Positions 1-9,439 of a stretch of DNA of 21,409 nt are shown piece after piece. The position numbers were made by a program, and so were the translations under genes. The notes under the pieces were generated by a model. The model was not told the DNA's origin and made no database searches. It was given only the letters and a program-made list of their open reading frames with translations. The stretch covers positions 1-21,409 of the forward strand of contig JBHJMP010000334.1 of assembly GCA_043381765.1 (NCBI GenBank). Direction: 5' to 3'. Source of the stretch: Collodictyon triciliatum (taxonomy: Eukaryota; CRuMs). Positions within the stretch are counted from its first letter, which is position 1; every line of letters starts with the position of its first letter.

Positions 1-97
1 CTGTGTACTTTACCTTCATATTCGGGATTTAGGGACAAGATTAAAAAGTGGAAAATAAAAAAAAAAAAAAAAAAAAAGTAAAGAAAAAACTCATAAA

Positions 98-135
<38 letters not shown>

Positions 136-445
136 TAAAACTCATTAGAAATTTCCACATCTACTGTGATGTAATAAGTAATCAATTATTTATGACAAGA
201 ATATAGAAAGATGTACACTTCAGTATATGCATATCTAAATATCACATCGCTTTCTTGTCTGCTCTTAGAGAATTCATTTAAAAAACATTTGATTTTAGCT
301 TTTCGTCAAATCACTAGTATCATCGAAGCTTGTGAGAATTTCTTGCAATCAAGAATTTTCCCTTTTATTCCTTATTTTGGTTGAGATTTCAACACTTATC
401 TATCGTTAATCGAGACAAAGCGAAAGTAGAATGGGATATATGCTA
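1..445. other. 3' flank of the maspardin gene, AT-rich
   Basis: No coding exon is recognised here. The stretch holds two long A tracts (about 57-77 and 100-133) and otherwise plain AT-rich sequence. It lies downstream of the maspardin stop codon on the minus strand and probably contains its 3' untranslated region. No AATAAA is seen close to the stop on the minus strand. Confidence 0.6.
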
Positions 446-2685
446 TTAGGACCGGCTCATTCCAGCAGTCTCTTTCTCCTGATTAATCTGGTTCTCATAG
501 TGCCTCATGTGGACCTGATATAAGTGCATACTTTAATATGTATTCAATATCAAGGCTTATTTGTATTCTACAGTGTCATCATCAATGTGAGGACGAATCA
601 TGTATAAAGAAAATGGCAAGCGGCAAGTTGAAAGTTACTTCAATATGCAAATTAAAATCATCTGCGACTGCAATATAAGGGAAATTCCCTCCTCTTCGAA
701 CATCAGCACGACGCGAACCAGCATATTTCTTTAGAATTTCGTCCACTAACTCTTGAGGTGTGGCATTATCATCATTGACCTACACGATGTTTATCGCAAT
801 TGCAATCATTATAACATGAATAGAAACAAGAAAGTGTGATTGGTTGTATCAGACCCCAAATAAATACAAAACACAAAACAAATCTAAAAATAAGAAAGCA
901 TGAATCGGCGCGGAAAACTAATCAAGCAATTGCCCTATGTTATACTCAAACCTTTTTTTTAAAATATTAAAAAAAAAAGGATGAATGGAAATAATTGGTT
1001 TTCTTACCACTATGATGGTGATATTCGACCTCATTATTTTCACATCACCAACCAGTGTCGGGATGCAATTTAGAGAAATTCGCGAGGCCACCTCGGGCTG
1101 GGTAAGTCTTTCGAACTGATTGAACAAATTGAAATAGCAGAATTAATTATTGTATTTCATCTTTTTAAAATTGGAATAAAATGACAACTGTGTGACTTTC
1201 AAACAAAGTAGGATTAAGAGAAAATGAACCGAAAATTATCTTATTAATGCATTCAGATTGATTCAGTTCAGAAGACAGAATTATGATGAGCTGCGTTGAG
1301 AAAAGAAAAAGAGAAATAAGGAAATACATGCTCGACGACAAAGTCGACAGAGTCTGCTATGTTTGCAGGAAGTTCTTCGGACGGAAAGTTTGATAGCAGC
1401 ATACGTTTGAGATAGAATTCAGGGAAATAAGCTATCGTGCTATAATGATGAATTTAAGGACATGACTGTTAAAAGCATTTTTTTCATAGTATCGTAAACA
1501 ATTTATGCGGTGAAATGTGATTAAAGTTACGCAACAGTGAAACTTTCGGTCAAAAAATATAATATTAGAATTGTACTTTAGGACCGTTAAACGAAACTTA
1601 CGATGGAGAACACGGGATTGATTGTGCATAATAACTCGAATCGCAAAACGTGTTATTGAGCACGAGAGAAAGGACCCGGAAAGGTTTGTATTGTGCATAC
1701 AGCTGTGACAGGAATCCTCCCAACCCTGTGCCAAGCAAATGGACCTACTCGAGATAAAAGAGTCCCAAGTACAGAGTTTATTTTGAAGAGAAAAACGTAT
1801 CGCATTCAGATATTTGGGATCACGTTATGAGAATTTGCTTGTGCTTTAATAATATACTCCCACTTCATACGTAATAACCAGAGTTTTTTGGTACGAGAAA
1901 TGATTTACACGAATACACGAAATTGTTAGGGTCGCGGGGGAATGGGTTTTCTTTTTTTTTTTTTTTAATGATGAATAATAATGATAATAATAGTAATAGT
2001 AATAATTACCTTCGGTAGCTTCACCGCGTCTAAAAATCTATCGAATCCGTGGAGCCAATCAGCGTGGGAAAAGTAAGGAGGGCAATTGACCTTGGTACAT
2101 GAGAATTCGCAAAAGAAAAAGTATGGCGGCAAATGAGCACTTGGCGTTCAAATGGTATAATATCTATATCCTTTTTAAAAAAAAATTATAAATTGAAATA
2201 TCAATTCTTTGATTTACCACCATATGTAAGTTTTAATAATCGTACCAATCTATATAAATTGATAAGAGTACCGCAATTAACCGATATCCTTTGGGGCTGA
2301 GACAAATAAACTGGCGATAAAACACATCGGCCGTTCCAGTTACACCAGGAAGCATCACAATCGGGGCAACATCCTTCGGGCCGTAGTCATAAAATGACCA
2401 GTACTTTTCGCCGTGGTGATCCACACTAATCTGCTCGAACACGCGCACCCGTTCGCAATTACTCGTTAGAGTGAAGCTCGTTATTGAAACGTATCAAATA
2501 GCAAAACTTGGTTTTTAATCACTGGGCAATGCAGGTGTGTATATGTGTTTCGCTTGTCGAATAAAGTCATTTAGTGAAATAAAATAATAATAAATAAATA
2601 AATAAAAGAAAACTGAAAATACCTTTTGGAAGGAGACCCACGAACGAAAAAGTTTGTAACCCGACAACTGGGACTCCTCGCCCAT
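446..2685 (-). CDS. SPG21: Maspardin-like alpha/beta-hydrolase-fold protein
   Basis: Eight exons: 2685-2623, 2430-2272, 2090-2010, 1744-1602, 1439-1328, 1115-1008, 779-639 and 514-446. They keep phase and give about 291 residues (human maspardin has 308). The protein starts MGEESQLSGYKLFRSW and carries the family landmarks WSFYDYGP, GVTGTADVFYRQ, GYRLIA, VHLLGTGLGGFLSQ, PEVASRISLNC and GGNFPY. Maspardin is an alpha/beta-hydrolase-fold protein of the endosomal/trans-Golgi system, mutated in human SPG21 (Mast syndrome). The nucleophile elbow reads G-T-G-L-G-G: glycine replaces the family serine (human Ser109), and the usual catalytic-histidine site is Asn, as in maspardins generally. An inactive scaffold or binding role is therefore inferred. 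Introns are GT-AG; intron 2 ends in AAG. The exon 2 acceptor (GAGCAG before ATT) was chosen because it gives a gap-free alignment to the human N-terminus. The last exon (VHMRHYENQ...) was preferred over reading through a GTAACT donor. Confidence 0.9.
1951..2008. repeat. Intronic T tract followed by TAA/TGA-type trinucleotides
   Basis: A T tract of about 16 (from 1951) is followed by an ATAATGATAATAATAG-like trinucleotide run. It lies in the intron between maspardin exons 3 and 4. Read on the transcribed strand it is A-rich, unlike most repeats in this window. Confidence 0.8.
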
Positions 2686-3176
2686 CTCGAAATTGTCTTA
2701 TTATCTGGATTTCATTGTTTTTATATGCATAGTATATTCATACTAGTTATAACTGTTAACCCCAAGAGCACAAGGCTGGTCACCCTGCCATAGAGAACAA
2801 GAATAACAGGGGTAAAAATGAATCGATTAGAGAAAAATGACAATGGAGCCTGTTGATCTAGTTTTTGACAGCGATATGGATAGCTTTACCGCCCTCTGCT
2901 AACGCATACTAGTGTTTTAATAGTCCGGATTCAACTAACCCACATCGGAAAACTTGATTCGTCTGCGAGCGTGATGAATCAGAAACGCAATGCGAGCGAA
3001 AGTGAAGAGTTTCGCAGCCGCAAAAGTCCGGTTGGCGCGATGAGGCACTCTCTCCAAGACGCTTTATTTTCCGTCAATATGAGGCGTTTTTGTGGTTCGC
3101 CATATCTTGCCGAGCAAAATGGATACATGAGGAAACCTGAAAGTATGGTAAATATTTGTCTTTTGCGCTTGTTGAG
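2686..3176. promoter_or_regulatory. Divergent intergenic region between SPG21 and NDUFB9
   Basis: These 491 bases separate the maspardin ATG (minus strand) from the NDUFB9 ATG (plus strand), so they should hold both promoters and 5' untranslated regions. No TATA box or other core element could be assigned. The part from about 2940 to 3150 is less AT-rich than the rest and is open on the plus strand from an ATG at 2974 (58 codons to a GTAAAT that could be a donor). The arginine- and serine-rich translation is not recognised and is not called as a gene. Confidence 0.5.
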
Positions 3177-3305
3177 ATGGCCACCTCTGCTCACAGCCGC
3201 CAAGTCTGCCTCCTTTACCGCCGCATCCTCAAGAATGAGCTCAACTGGTATATCGATCGCCGATCGTGGTGTGAGCGGGTACGTAACGATAATGGCTCTT
3301 CGTTT

Positions 3306-3381
<76 letters not shown>

Positions 3382-4221
3382 TATTTTTTGGTTTTCATTC
3401 ATTATTTTGTTATTTGCCTTCTTGCTCCATGAAAGAGTGGCTATGCTAAGCCATTGAAGGAGTCATTCCCTAGAGGACTCGAGGGTGTCGCCAGCTTTTT
3501 AGGGTTGCAACTGTTTTCTTTTGTTTTCGTTTTGTTTTCGTTTTGTTTTCGTTTTGTTTTCGTTTTGTTTTCGTTTTGTTTCGTTTCGTTTCGTTTCGTT
3601 TCGTTTCGTTTCGTTTCGTTTCGTTTCGTTTCGTTTCTATTGTTTTCTTTTGTTTTTCGAAAAATAGTTCAGGGGAAACAAACCAACAAACTTTATCGGT
3701 AGCGCTCACAATCATTCTCCAGGCCGTAAAGATTGCTGGTGTGTTCCACTCCCGCAAGACAGAGACCAATCCGTCGTTGATCCAGACCTACGTGGAGGAG
3801 GCCGAGACTTACCTGAGCGAGCATCTCCATCCTGATCCATACATATGTGAGTCTTAGTCATAACACCCAAGTTTCTGTCCATCCCATGCAAGAAAGTGGC
3901 GTAAATACCCGGATGCTCGAGTCCATTTTGTCGCACAATGTGTTTATCAGTCTACTCTTTGTTATTGGGCTGTTGGATGAATGCATCGTCGCTTCATCAT
4001 AATCAGACCCGGCTCTCCCCGGCGGAAGCAAATACCAGCGTAATACTCCTCCTCCGATGCCTGTGAGTTTCACCTCTTTGAACCAGATGCACAGTTCCAA
4101 CCCTTTTGGTGGGGTCTCTTGTTTTGTGGGGCGTGATATGTCTGATGGGTCTGTGGTTTCCTTTGCTATTCGGTGCTTATTCACTTCATGACAGGACGGT
4201 GATGATCACGGCCATCATTGA
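3177..4221 (+). CDS. NDUFB9: Complex I LYR-motif subunit NDUFB9/B22
   Basis: Four exons: 3177-3278, 3723-3846, 4007-4062 and 4195-4221, in phase, giving 102 residues. The protein is an accessory membrane-arm subunit of mitochondrial NADH:ubiquinone oxidoreductase of the LYR (Complex1_LYR) family. The LYR motif is at residues 13-15, followed by a helical stretch with LNWYIDRR. The conserved signature HPDPYI (70-75) runs into YPALPGGSKYQRN. This C-terminal block matches the short plant form (HPDPYI...PGGSKFCRNPTPP) better than the 179-residue mammalian form. The last exon is only nine codons (DGDDHGHH, stop) and is the least certain part. If its intron (132 bases, open in frame) were retained, translation would stop at a TGA just before the acceptor. 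The start was taken as the first ATG in the LYR frame; no presequence is evident. Intron 1 is filled with T-rich repeats. Confidence 0.87.
3308..3378. repeat. Poly-T tract of about 71 bases
   Basis: An uninterrupted T run in intron 1 of NDUFB9, T-rich on the sense strand. The length is at the limit of what assemblies resolve and may be wrong. It could also be the tail of an old retroposed insertion, but no target-site duplication or adjacent element was found. Confidence 0.9.
3519..3650. repeat. TTTTCG-type minisatellite, 11-mer passing into 5-mer
   Basis: The unit GTTTTCGTTTT (11 bases) is repeated about five times up to about 3577. It passes into about twelve copies of TTTCG (5 bases) to about 3637, then decays. 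It lies in intron 1 of NDUFB9, about 75 bases upstream of the exon 2 acceptor, and is strongly T-rich on the sense strand. Confidence 0.9.
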
Positions 4222-4725
4222 ACACCGCATCCAGGAATCGAACGCCTTCCTCGTGAGCCAATGGAAAATGATTCACCGCATAAAAAAAAAAAAAAAAAAA
4301 AAAGGAAAAAAAAAAGAAATCGTATTATCACTTTCACTGGTTGATGCGTTCTATTTCTATTTCTATTTCTATTTTTTTTTCTTTTGAAAATCGGTCTCTT
4401 TATTTGTGTCGCTGTTGTTCATTTTCCTCATCGCCCCTTTCTTCGCGGCCCAGAACGTGAGAGCAATCAACAGCAAGAACCAAGAAAGAAGTGCACTCTG
4501 CAGCCCGAAAAGAAAAGAAAAGAAAAGTAGTTTGTTAGTGAAGACAGCGGTCTTTGCGCACCCTCACGCACAGATAAAGATCAGATAAAAGGTTGCGATG
4601 CTTTTCATGTCTTTAGGGTTTCCGAGCGCTGTTTGTGCAGGTGGCCACTTACGAAGCAAGCAGAAGCAAAAGCAGAAGCAAAAGTCCAGACGCCTGCGAC
4701 GGTGACTCGGCAGGAAAGTCGTGGC
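4222..4725. other. Convergent intergenic region, NDUFB9 to ARP3
   Basis: The 3' ends of NDUFB9 (plus) and Arp3 (minus) face each other here. The region contains an A tract (about 4281-4301), a TATTTC run (about 4350-4380) and a small AGCAAAAGCAGA repeat (about 4658-4685). Some stretches are less AT-rich than introns (4195-4270, 4440-4510, 4630-4720), but none gave a recognisable protein. They are probably untranslated regions. Confidence 0.55.
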
Positions 4726-7700
4726 TTACATCGTGACAGCGCCAAACACAGGGTTGTGGCGGCAAATACGGGGGCCTTCCTCATCGTACTGCTTCTTTGT
4801 GTGGCAGGCGGTGTAGAAGTCGGGCTGCAGAGGAGGGAATACGGATGAAGAAAACGTTGGTGATTGATTGCAGTCGCGATAGAGACGAGGGTAAAGAAAC
4901 AAAACAAAACAAAACAAAACAAAACAAAACAAAACAAAAAGGAAGAGCTTGGATGTAAGATATATAGTATTTATAAGGAACGGGGCTGAGAAAAGAGAAA
5001 GTAGCAGAGAGATAGAGAGACCAACGACAAGTAACAATCCAAGCTTGGAACAAGAAAAAATACGTTGGATGAGCAAGAATAAGAAGAAAAAAAAAAGGAC
5101 AAATAAAAATGTAATAATTGAGATGCGGTTCGTGTTTTCCAGCACTTGTAAATTATGTGGGAGTAAATGCAGGATTAGGTGTGAGAAAAAAAAGAAAAGA
5201 AAGGAGCAAAGAGAAGAAAGAACGCACTGTGCTGGCCAATAAGCTTCCACCGGTGAAGACGGCATAGCGCTGCTTGCTGTGGGACACAACATTGACTTCG
5301 ATGGGGCTTGGCTTGGTCTTTCCACCAGAGAGCTCCTCGGTGCGCTTGAGTCTTTCGTCCACAAACTTTCTCACGTCGCGCTGCAGGCGCTTGTCAAAGT
5401 CCTTGAACATGGTCGTTCCTCCAGAGAGAACGATATTCTATACGCAGCGCGGATGAATTAGGTGTTTCTTGTTGCTCTCTTTTTTTCTTCTTTTTTTTTT
5501 TTTATTATTATTATTCAGAGCAACTGTTTTGGTATTCACTTGGGAATAAAGGAATAGCAATCTTATAAAGAAATCGTTTAGAAAGGAGTGAGCAGAGCGC
5601 AGTTGAACCACAATCACACAGAAATTGCTCTGATGGTAATTGTGGGTGTTTGTATTTCGTACATGAAAGTGTGATAGAGACCAGAATAGATTACCTTGTA
5701 AAGAGGGCGGCGAGAATCGATGGGGCAGCTTTGGATAGTCTGGTCCACAATGTCCGGAAGGGGGGTGGTGAAGTTGGGGCTGAAAATCTCGGGGTTGAAG
5801 AAGATTTCGGGGCCCAAGAAGCGCTCGTAGCCGACATCGACGGTATATTTCTACATGGCCGATGAGTTGCTTTTAATTCGATATTAAATGGGGTATTTGT
5901 AGAGAACAAAGAAAAAGAAACAGAAAAGACATCAAATAATTCGTAATTTTAATATGGGAAGAGACACTTCAGAAGCGTGGGAATGGAAATCAGGAGGGGA
6001 ATGAGAATATATTTAGGAAAATACATGAAAAGATAAATTACATGGTGTGGGAGAGCATAACATAGTAGTCAAATGAGAGGGAGGGAAGCGGGATACGGCT
6101 CGTGAGAGGCAACTCACGAGATTGGCGGAAATAAGAAATGAAAATGCATACGGCTTTGGTCTTCGTGTTGGTGCCAGTATACTTTTCGAATTTTGAGGGA
6201 TTTGCGTCGTAGATTTTGAATTCATCGGCAAAGTCCTTGCAAGTGTAACCGTAGAGTTCCTGGTTATAGCGAATATTAGAACCATGATACTTTAGCTTCA
6301 AAGCGTGAAATATGTGATTTGTAAATAAGTGTATGGCCAAAGGAGCACAGTCGAACTTTTTCAAATGAACAACACACACGCATCATTCGGTATCTCAAAT
6401 TTCTATATATTTTATATTATATCAAGCTCCATTTACTGCTTGATGTTTATATTTGCTTAAAAGTAGTAATAAAGATGTTTTCAGATAATGAGACCAAGGA
6501 GGAAGGGAGAGGGGTAGGAAGAAGGAAAAGGGAAAGGGAAAGGGAAAAGGAGAGAAAAAAGAAGAAAGCTCGACATAAAAGCATACAAGTCGTCCAAAAA
6601 TAAAAATGATAGATATCTGTAAAAAAAAAAAAATTGTTGTGAAAGAATTGAGATAAATCTAAACCTTGATCTTCTTTGCAACTTCGAGTGAATCCTCGGC
6701 TGGGATGGGCTCGTTGCGCTCACGATGCAGCTGCTGGATAAAAGAGGTGATGTCGCGTCCGGCAAGCGGGATATGCTTGATGCTGGAACCGACGACATAG
6801 CCGTCCACCACTGGGATGACGTGCGTGACTCCGTCGCCTGAATCGACCACTGTGCCGGTCAGGGTCTTGACATTCTGCTTCTTGGAGCGCCAGGAGGCCG
6901 CAAGGGCAAGGACAGCCTGCACGCCAATGTAAAGGCCGGGCACGTTGAAGGTCTCGAACATGATTTCGGCTGTGTACTCGCGGTTCTCGGGGGCGTTGAG
7001 GGGTGGCTCAGTCTGATACGGTTCAATTAAGTGCAGTTAGTTTAGTGCGGTGATGTTGTCCCTTCTATTCATCTCGGTCTCTCTCTTGCCATATCAAATC
7101 AAAAAGGTGGTGGTATGGTTGAATCGTCATTGCGATGGAAGTATAATATTAGGGCATGTTGGAATATCTCTGGGGGTCTCCATTTGAAAGGATTTGGAGA
7201 GAGGCAGGCATAGAGAGAAAGTGAAGTGAAGTGAAGTGAAGTGAAGTGAAGTGAAGTGAAGTGAAGTGAAGTGAAGTGAAGTGAAGTGAAGTGAAGTGAA
7301 GTGAAGTGAAGTGAAGTGAAGTGAAGTGAAGTGAAGTGAAGTGAAGTGAAGTGAAGTGAAGTGAAATAGAGTACGATGCAGGGTATGATGAGGGTTGGAA
7401 TGATAATGAGTTATCGTACGAGCAGAAAGTGATGGTCCTCGGGCTCGCAGCGCATGTACTTGAAGATGCATTGCTCCCAGAAGCGCTCGATCAGGTCCCA
7501 GTTGTCAATCTGACCGTGCTTGAGAGGGTAGTTGATCTATGCAGAGGGAATGTGTAATTGGTATATTAATATATGCGTATGTGTATCTAGAGATAATGGC
7601 AGCTTTGTTCATAAGATAAGAATATTGTTGTTGTTTTTTAAAAAAAAATGATAAAAAGAAAGAAAAAGGGTTTGAGGAAATCAGAAAGTGGAAAGTGGAA

Positions 7701-7797
7701 AATATATAAAGTAGGGGTTGAGAAGCAGAAGGAAAGCAAGAGATGCCTGGTAGCTGTGTGAGTTGGCCATGGCTTCGTGGCCAATGAAAAAGTCGAG
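4726..7797 (-). CDS. ACTR3: Actin-related protein 3 (Arp2/3 complex), 5' end lost in gap
   Basis: Seven visible exons: 7797-7747 (continuing into the gap), 7536-7420, 7012-6665, 6259-6152, 5850-5695, 5437-5228 and 4824-4726, giving about 362 residues in phase. Human Arp3 has 418, so about 57 N-terminal residues, including the first phosphate loop, are missing. Diagnostic Arp3 blocks are [29 protein letters not shown], the second phosphate loop [70 protein letters not shown] and the tail [22 protein letters not shown]. With Arp2, Arp3 forms the actin-like dimer that nucleates branched filaments. The first visible intron begins GC instead of GT. The intron after KKIK begins GTTTAG. Introns carry a GTGAA array, a purine-rich run (6497-6560, plus strand) and an AAAAC array. 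Identity as Arp3, not actin or Arp2, is secure from the tail and the SKFEKYTG insert. Confidence 0.95.
4896..4939. repeat. (AAAAC)n microsatellite
   Basis: About eight to nine copies of AAAAC on the plus strand, in the last intron of Arp3. On the transcribed strand this reads GTTTT and lies about 70-110 bases upstream of the last exon's acceptor. Confidence 0.9.
7221..7365. repeat. (GTGAA)29 microsatellite
   Basis: Twenty-nine perfect copies of a 5-base unit, 145 bases with no interruption, in the Arp3 intron between exons 7536-7420 and 7012-6665. On the transcribed strand the unit is TTCAC, pyrimidine-rich. It starts about 55 bases after the donor of that intron. Confidence 0.95.
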
Positions 7798-8254
7798 NNN
7801 NNNNNNNNNNNNNNNNNNNNNNNNNNNNNNNNNNNNNNNNNNNNNNNNNNNNNNNNNNNNNNNNNNNNNNNNNNNNNNNNNNNNNNNNNNNNNNNNNNNN
7901 NNNNNNNNNNNNNNNNNNNNNNNNNNNNNNNNNNNNNNNNNNNNNNNNNNNNNNNNNNNNNNNNNNNNNNNNNNNNNNNNNNNNNNNNNNNNNNNNNNNN
8001 NNNNNNNNNNNNNNNNNNNNNNNNNNNNNNNNNNNNNNNNNNNNNNNNNNNNNNNNNNNNNNNNNNNNNNNNNNNNNNNNNNNNNNNNNNNNNNNNNNNN
8101 NNNNNNNNNNNNNNNNNNNNNNNNNNNNNNNNNNNNNNNNNNNNNNNNNNNNNNNNNNNNNNNNNNNNNNNNNNNNNNNNNNNNNNNNNNNNNNNNNNNN
8201 NNNNNNNNNNNNNNNNNNNNNNNNNNNNNNNNNNNNNNNNNNNNNNNNNNNNNN
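7798..8254. other. Assembly gap (457 N)
   Basis: A run of N within the Arp3 gene. The exon truncated at its left edge is in frame with the residues just before LDFFIG, so the gap must contain the N-terminal coding part of Arp3. No Arp3 sequence is recognised to its right, so the start codon is probably in the gap too. Gap length may not be true length. Confidence 0.95.
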
Positions 8255-9439
8255 GGGCAAAAAGAAAGAACAGGAAAGAAGAGCGGTGGTGTAGAGAAGA
8301 ATATAGAAAGGGAATATTAAAAAAATAGAGAAACAAGTCAAGGAGCGAGAGTGAGCTGTGAACTTCTCAGATTTGATGCTATTGAGTCCATGGTGAACAT
8401 GGATCATAACAACAGTAAGGAAAATAATAAGGAAAGCCTCTTCTTTTTTTTTTTCCAACACCCAGCCAATCGTGCGCCTCTCAAAGATCACAAAAGGCAG
8501 GGAAAGTCTCTTCTTCTCTTCTCAGGCTGCGAAGAGCAGTATGGCTTCAACTTTCGGACTCCGACTGTTGATTCATCCGCACTCTTTCAAAAAGGCTCTG
8601 CGCGACACAAGTCTGACATGGTTGTTTTGTTACGCTTGGGCAGACTTGCTTTTGGGACTCGGGGCTTTGCGCTGCTTCGTTGCTTCGTTGTGATGTGTGA
8701 TTTGTGATTTGTGATGTGGACTGTCTGTCTGATTTGTGATTGCTTTGGTTTGACTGATGTTCGCGTTGATCGCAGAGGATTTTCATTGAATGCATGCATA
8801 TATGGAAAATAGACGATTGTTCATTGAAAATTGGCAGATTTGGACGAGGGTTGTGAATTCTCGTCCTTTTACACTTGAGGGTGGACTTGGATGTCAAATT
8901 GTTTCTGCATTTGCAACAAGTCCAATAATATTGTAAATATTTACATTATAATACCATTATACATATATTTTGTATTATTCAATATGCTATATTATAGTTC
9001 TGAATGAATATATTTCATAAATTCCACTTATGATTTGAACGAAGGGAAAATGTGTCCAACACAAGCCGCAGCCACTTGACGTCCTTTGATATTCGCAGAA
9101 AAGAGACATATTAAGGGGTGAAGTAATGGTGCTGTTTTTACCTGATGTGGAATACATCTTTTGTGGCCTTCGCATGTATTTAAATTGCCTTTTGTTTCGC
9201 TTGTGATCGCACTGTGGCTCAAAGAAAATCCGAGGGAAATGTCACAAAGGCCGCTGGAATGAAGTAGGTGACTGCGTAGTCGCGCGACCCAGTGATGCGC
9301 GCAGAATGCGGCCAAAGACCAAGGAAACATACGAGAACTCTGAACAAGAGAACCAAAAACCAAAAAAACAAACCAAAGATGTTTCACCTCTCTTTCACAC
9401 AATCCTCGCAGTAACCAAACGCCACCAGTCTTTTTCAGT
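8255..9439. promoter_or_regulatory. Divergent intergenic region, ARP3 to ASNS
   Basis: This should contain the 5' flank of Arp3 (minus) and of asparagine synthetase (plus). It contains small imperfect repeats of TGATTTGTGAT (about 8690-8745) and an AT-rich part (8930-9010). It also has a TTTTTCAG directly before the asparagine synthetase ATG, which could be the acceptor of a 5' untranslated intron. Open stretches at 8472-8693 (plus) and 9028-9402 (minus) gave no recognisable protein. No core promoter element could be assigned. Confidence 0.5.

Noticed and set aside
582-638. Maspardin ending VTFNLPLAIFFIHDSSSH by reading past 639
   Set aside because: A GTAACT donor at 638 and an exon at 514-446 restore the family's C-terminal VHMRHYEN-type sequence, so this is intron.
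3308-3378. Poly(A)-tailed retroposon inserted in the intron
   Set aside because: There is only the homopolymer; no body sequence or target-site duplication was seen.
3723-3846. Chaperonin (TCP-1) subunit, suggested by a SEHLHP-like stretch
   Set aside because: The upstream LYR exon and the downstream PGGSKYQRN exon make NDUFB9/B22 a full-length match; the chaperonin resemblance was a few residues.
7127-7471. Minus-strand open frame with repeated LHFTS
   Set aside because: It translates the GTGAA microsatellite; the region is intronic in Arp3.
7505-8491. Long open frames on both strands across 7505-8491
   Set aside because: They run through 457 N and are open only because N was translated as X. 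The true coding part at the left edge is an Arp3 exon in another frame.
8472-8693. Small hydrophobic plus-strand protein
   Set aside because: No family resemblance, no splice context and no transcript evidence; chance open frame in an intergenic region.
9028-9402. 124-codon minus-strand open frame upstream of asparagine synthetase
   Set aside because: Composition is irregular and nothing is recognisable; it lies in the probable promoter region.
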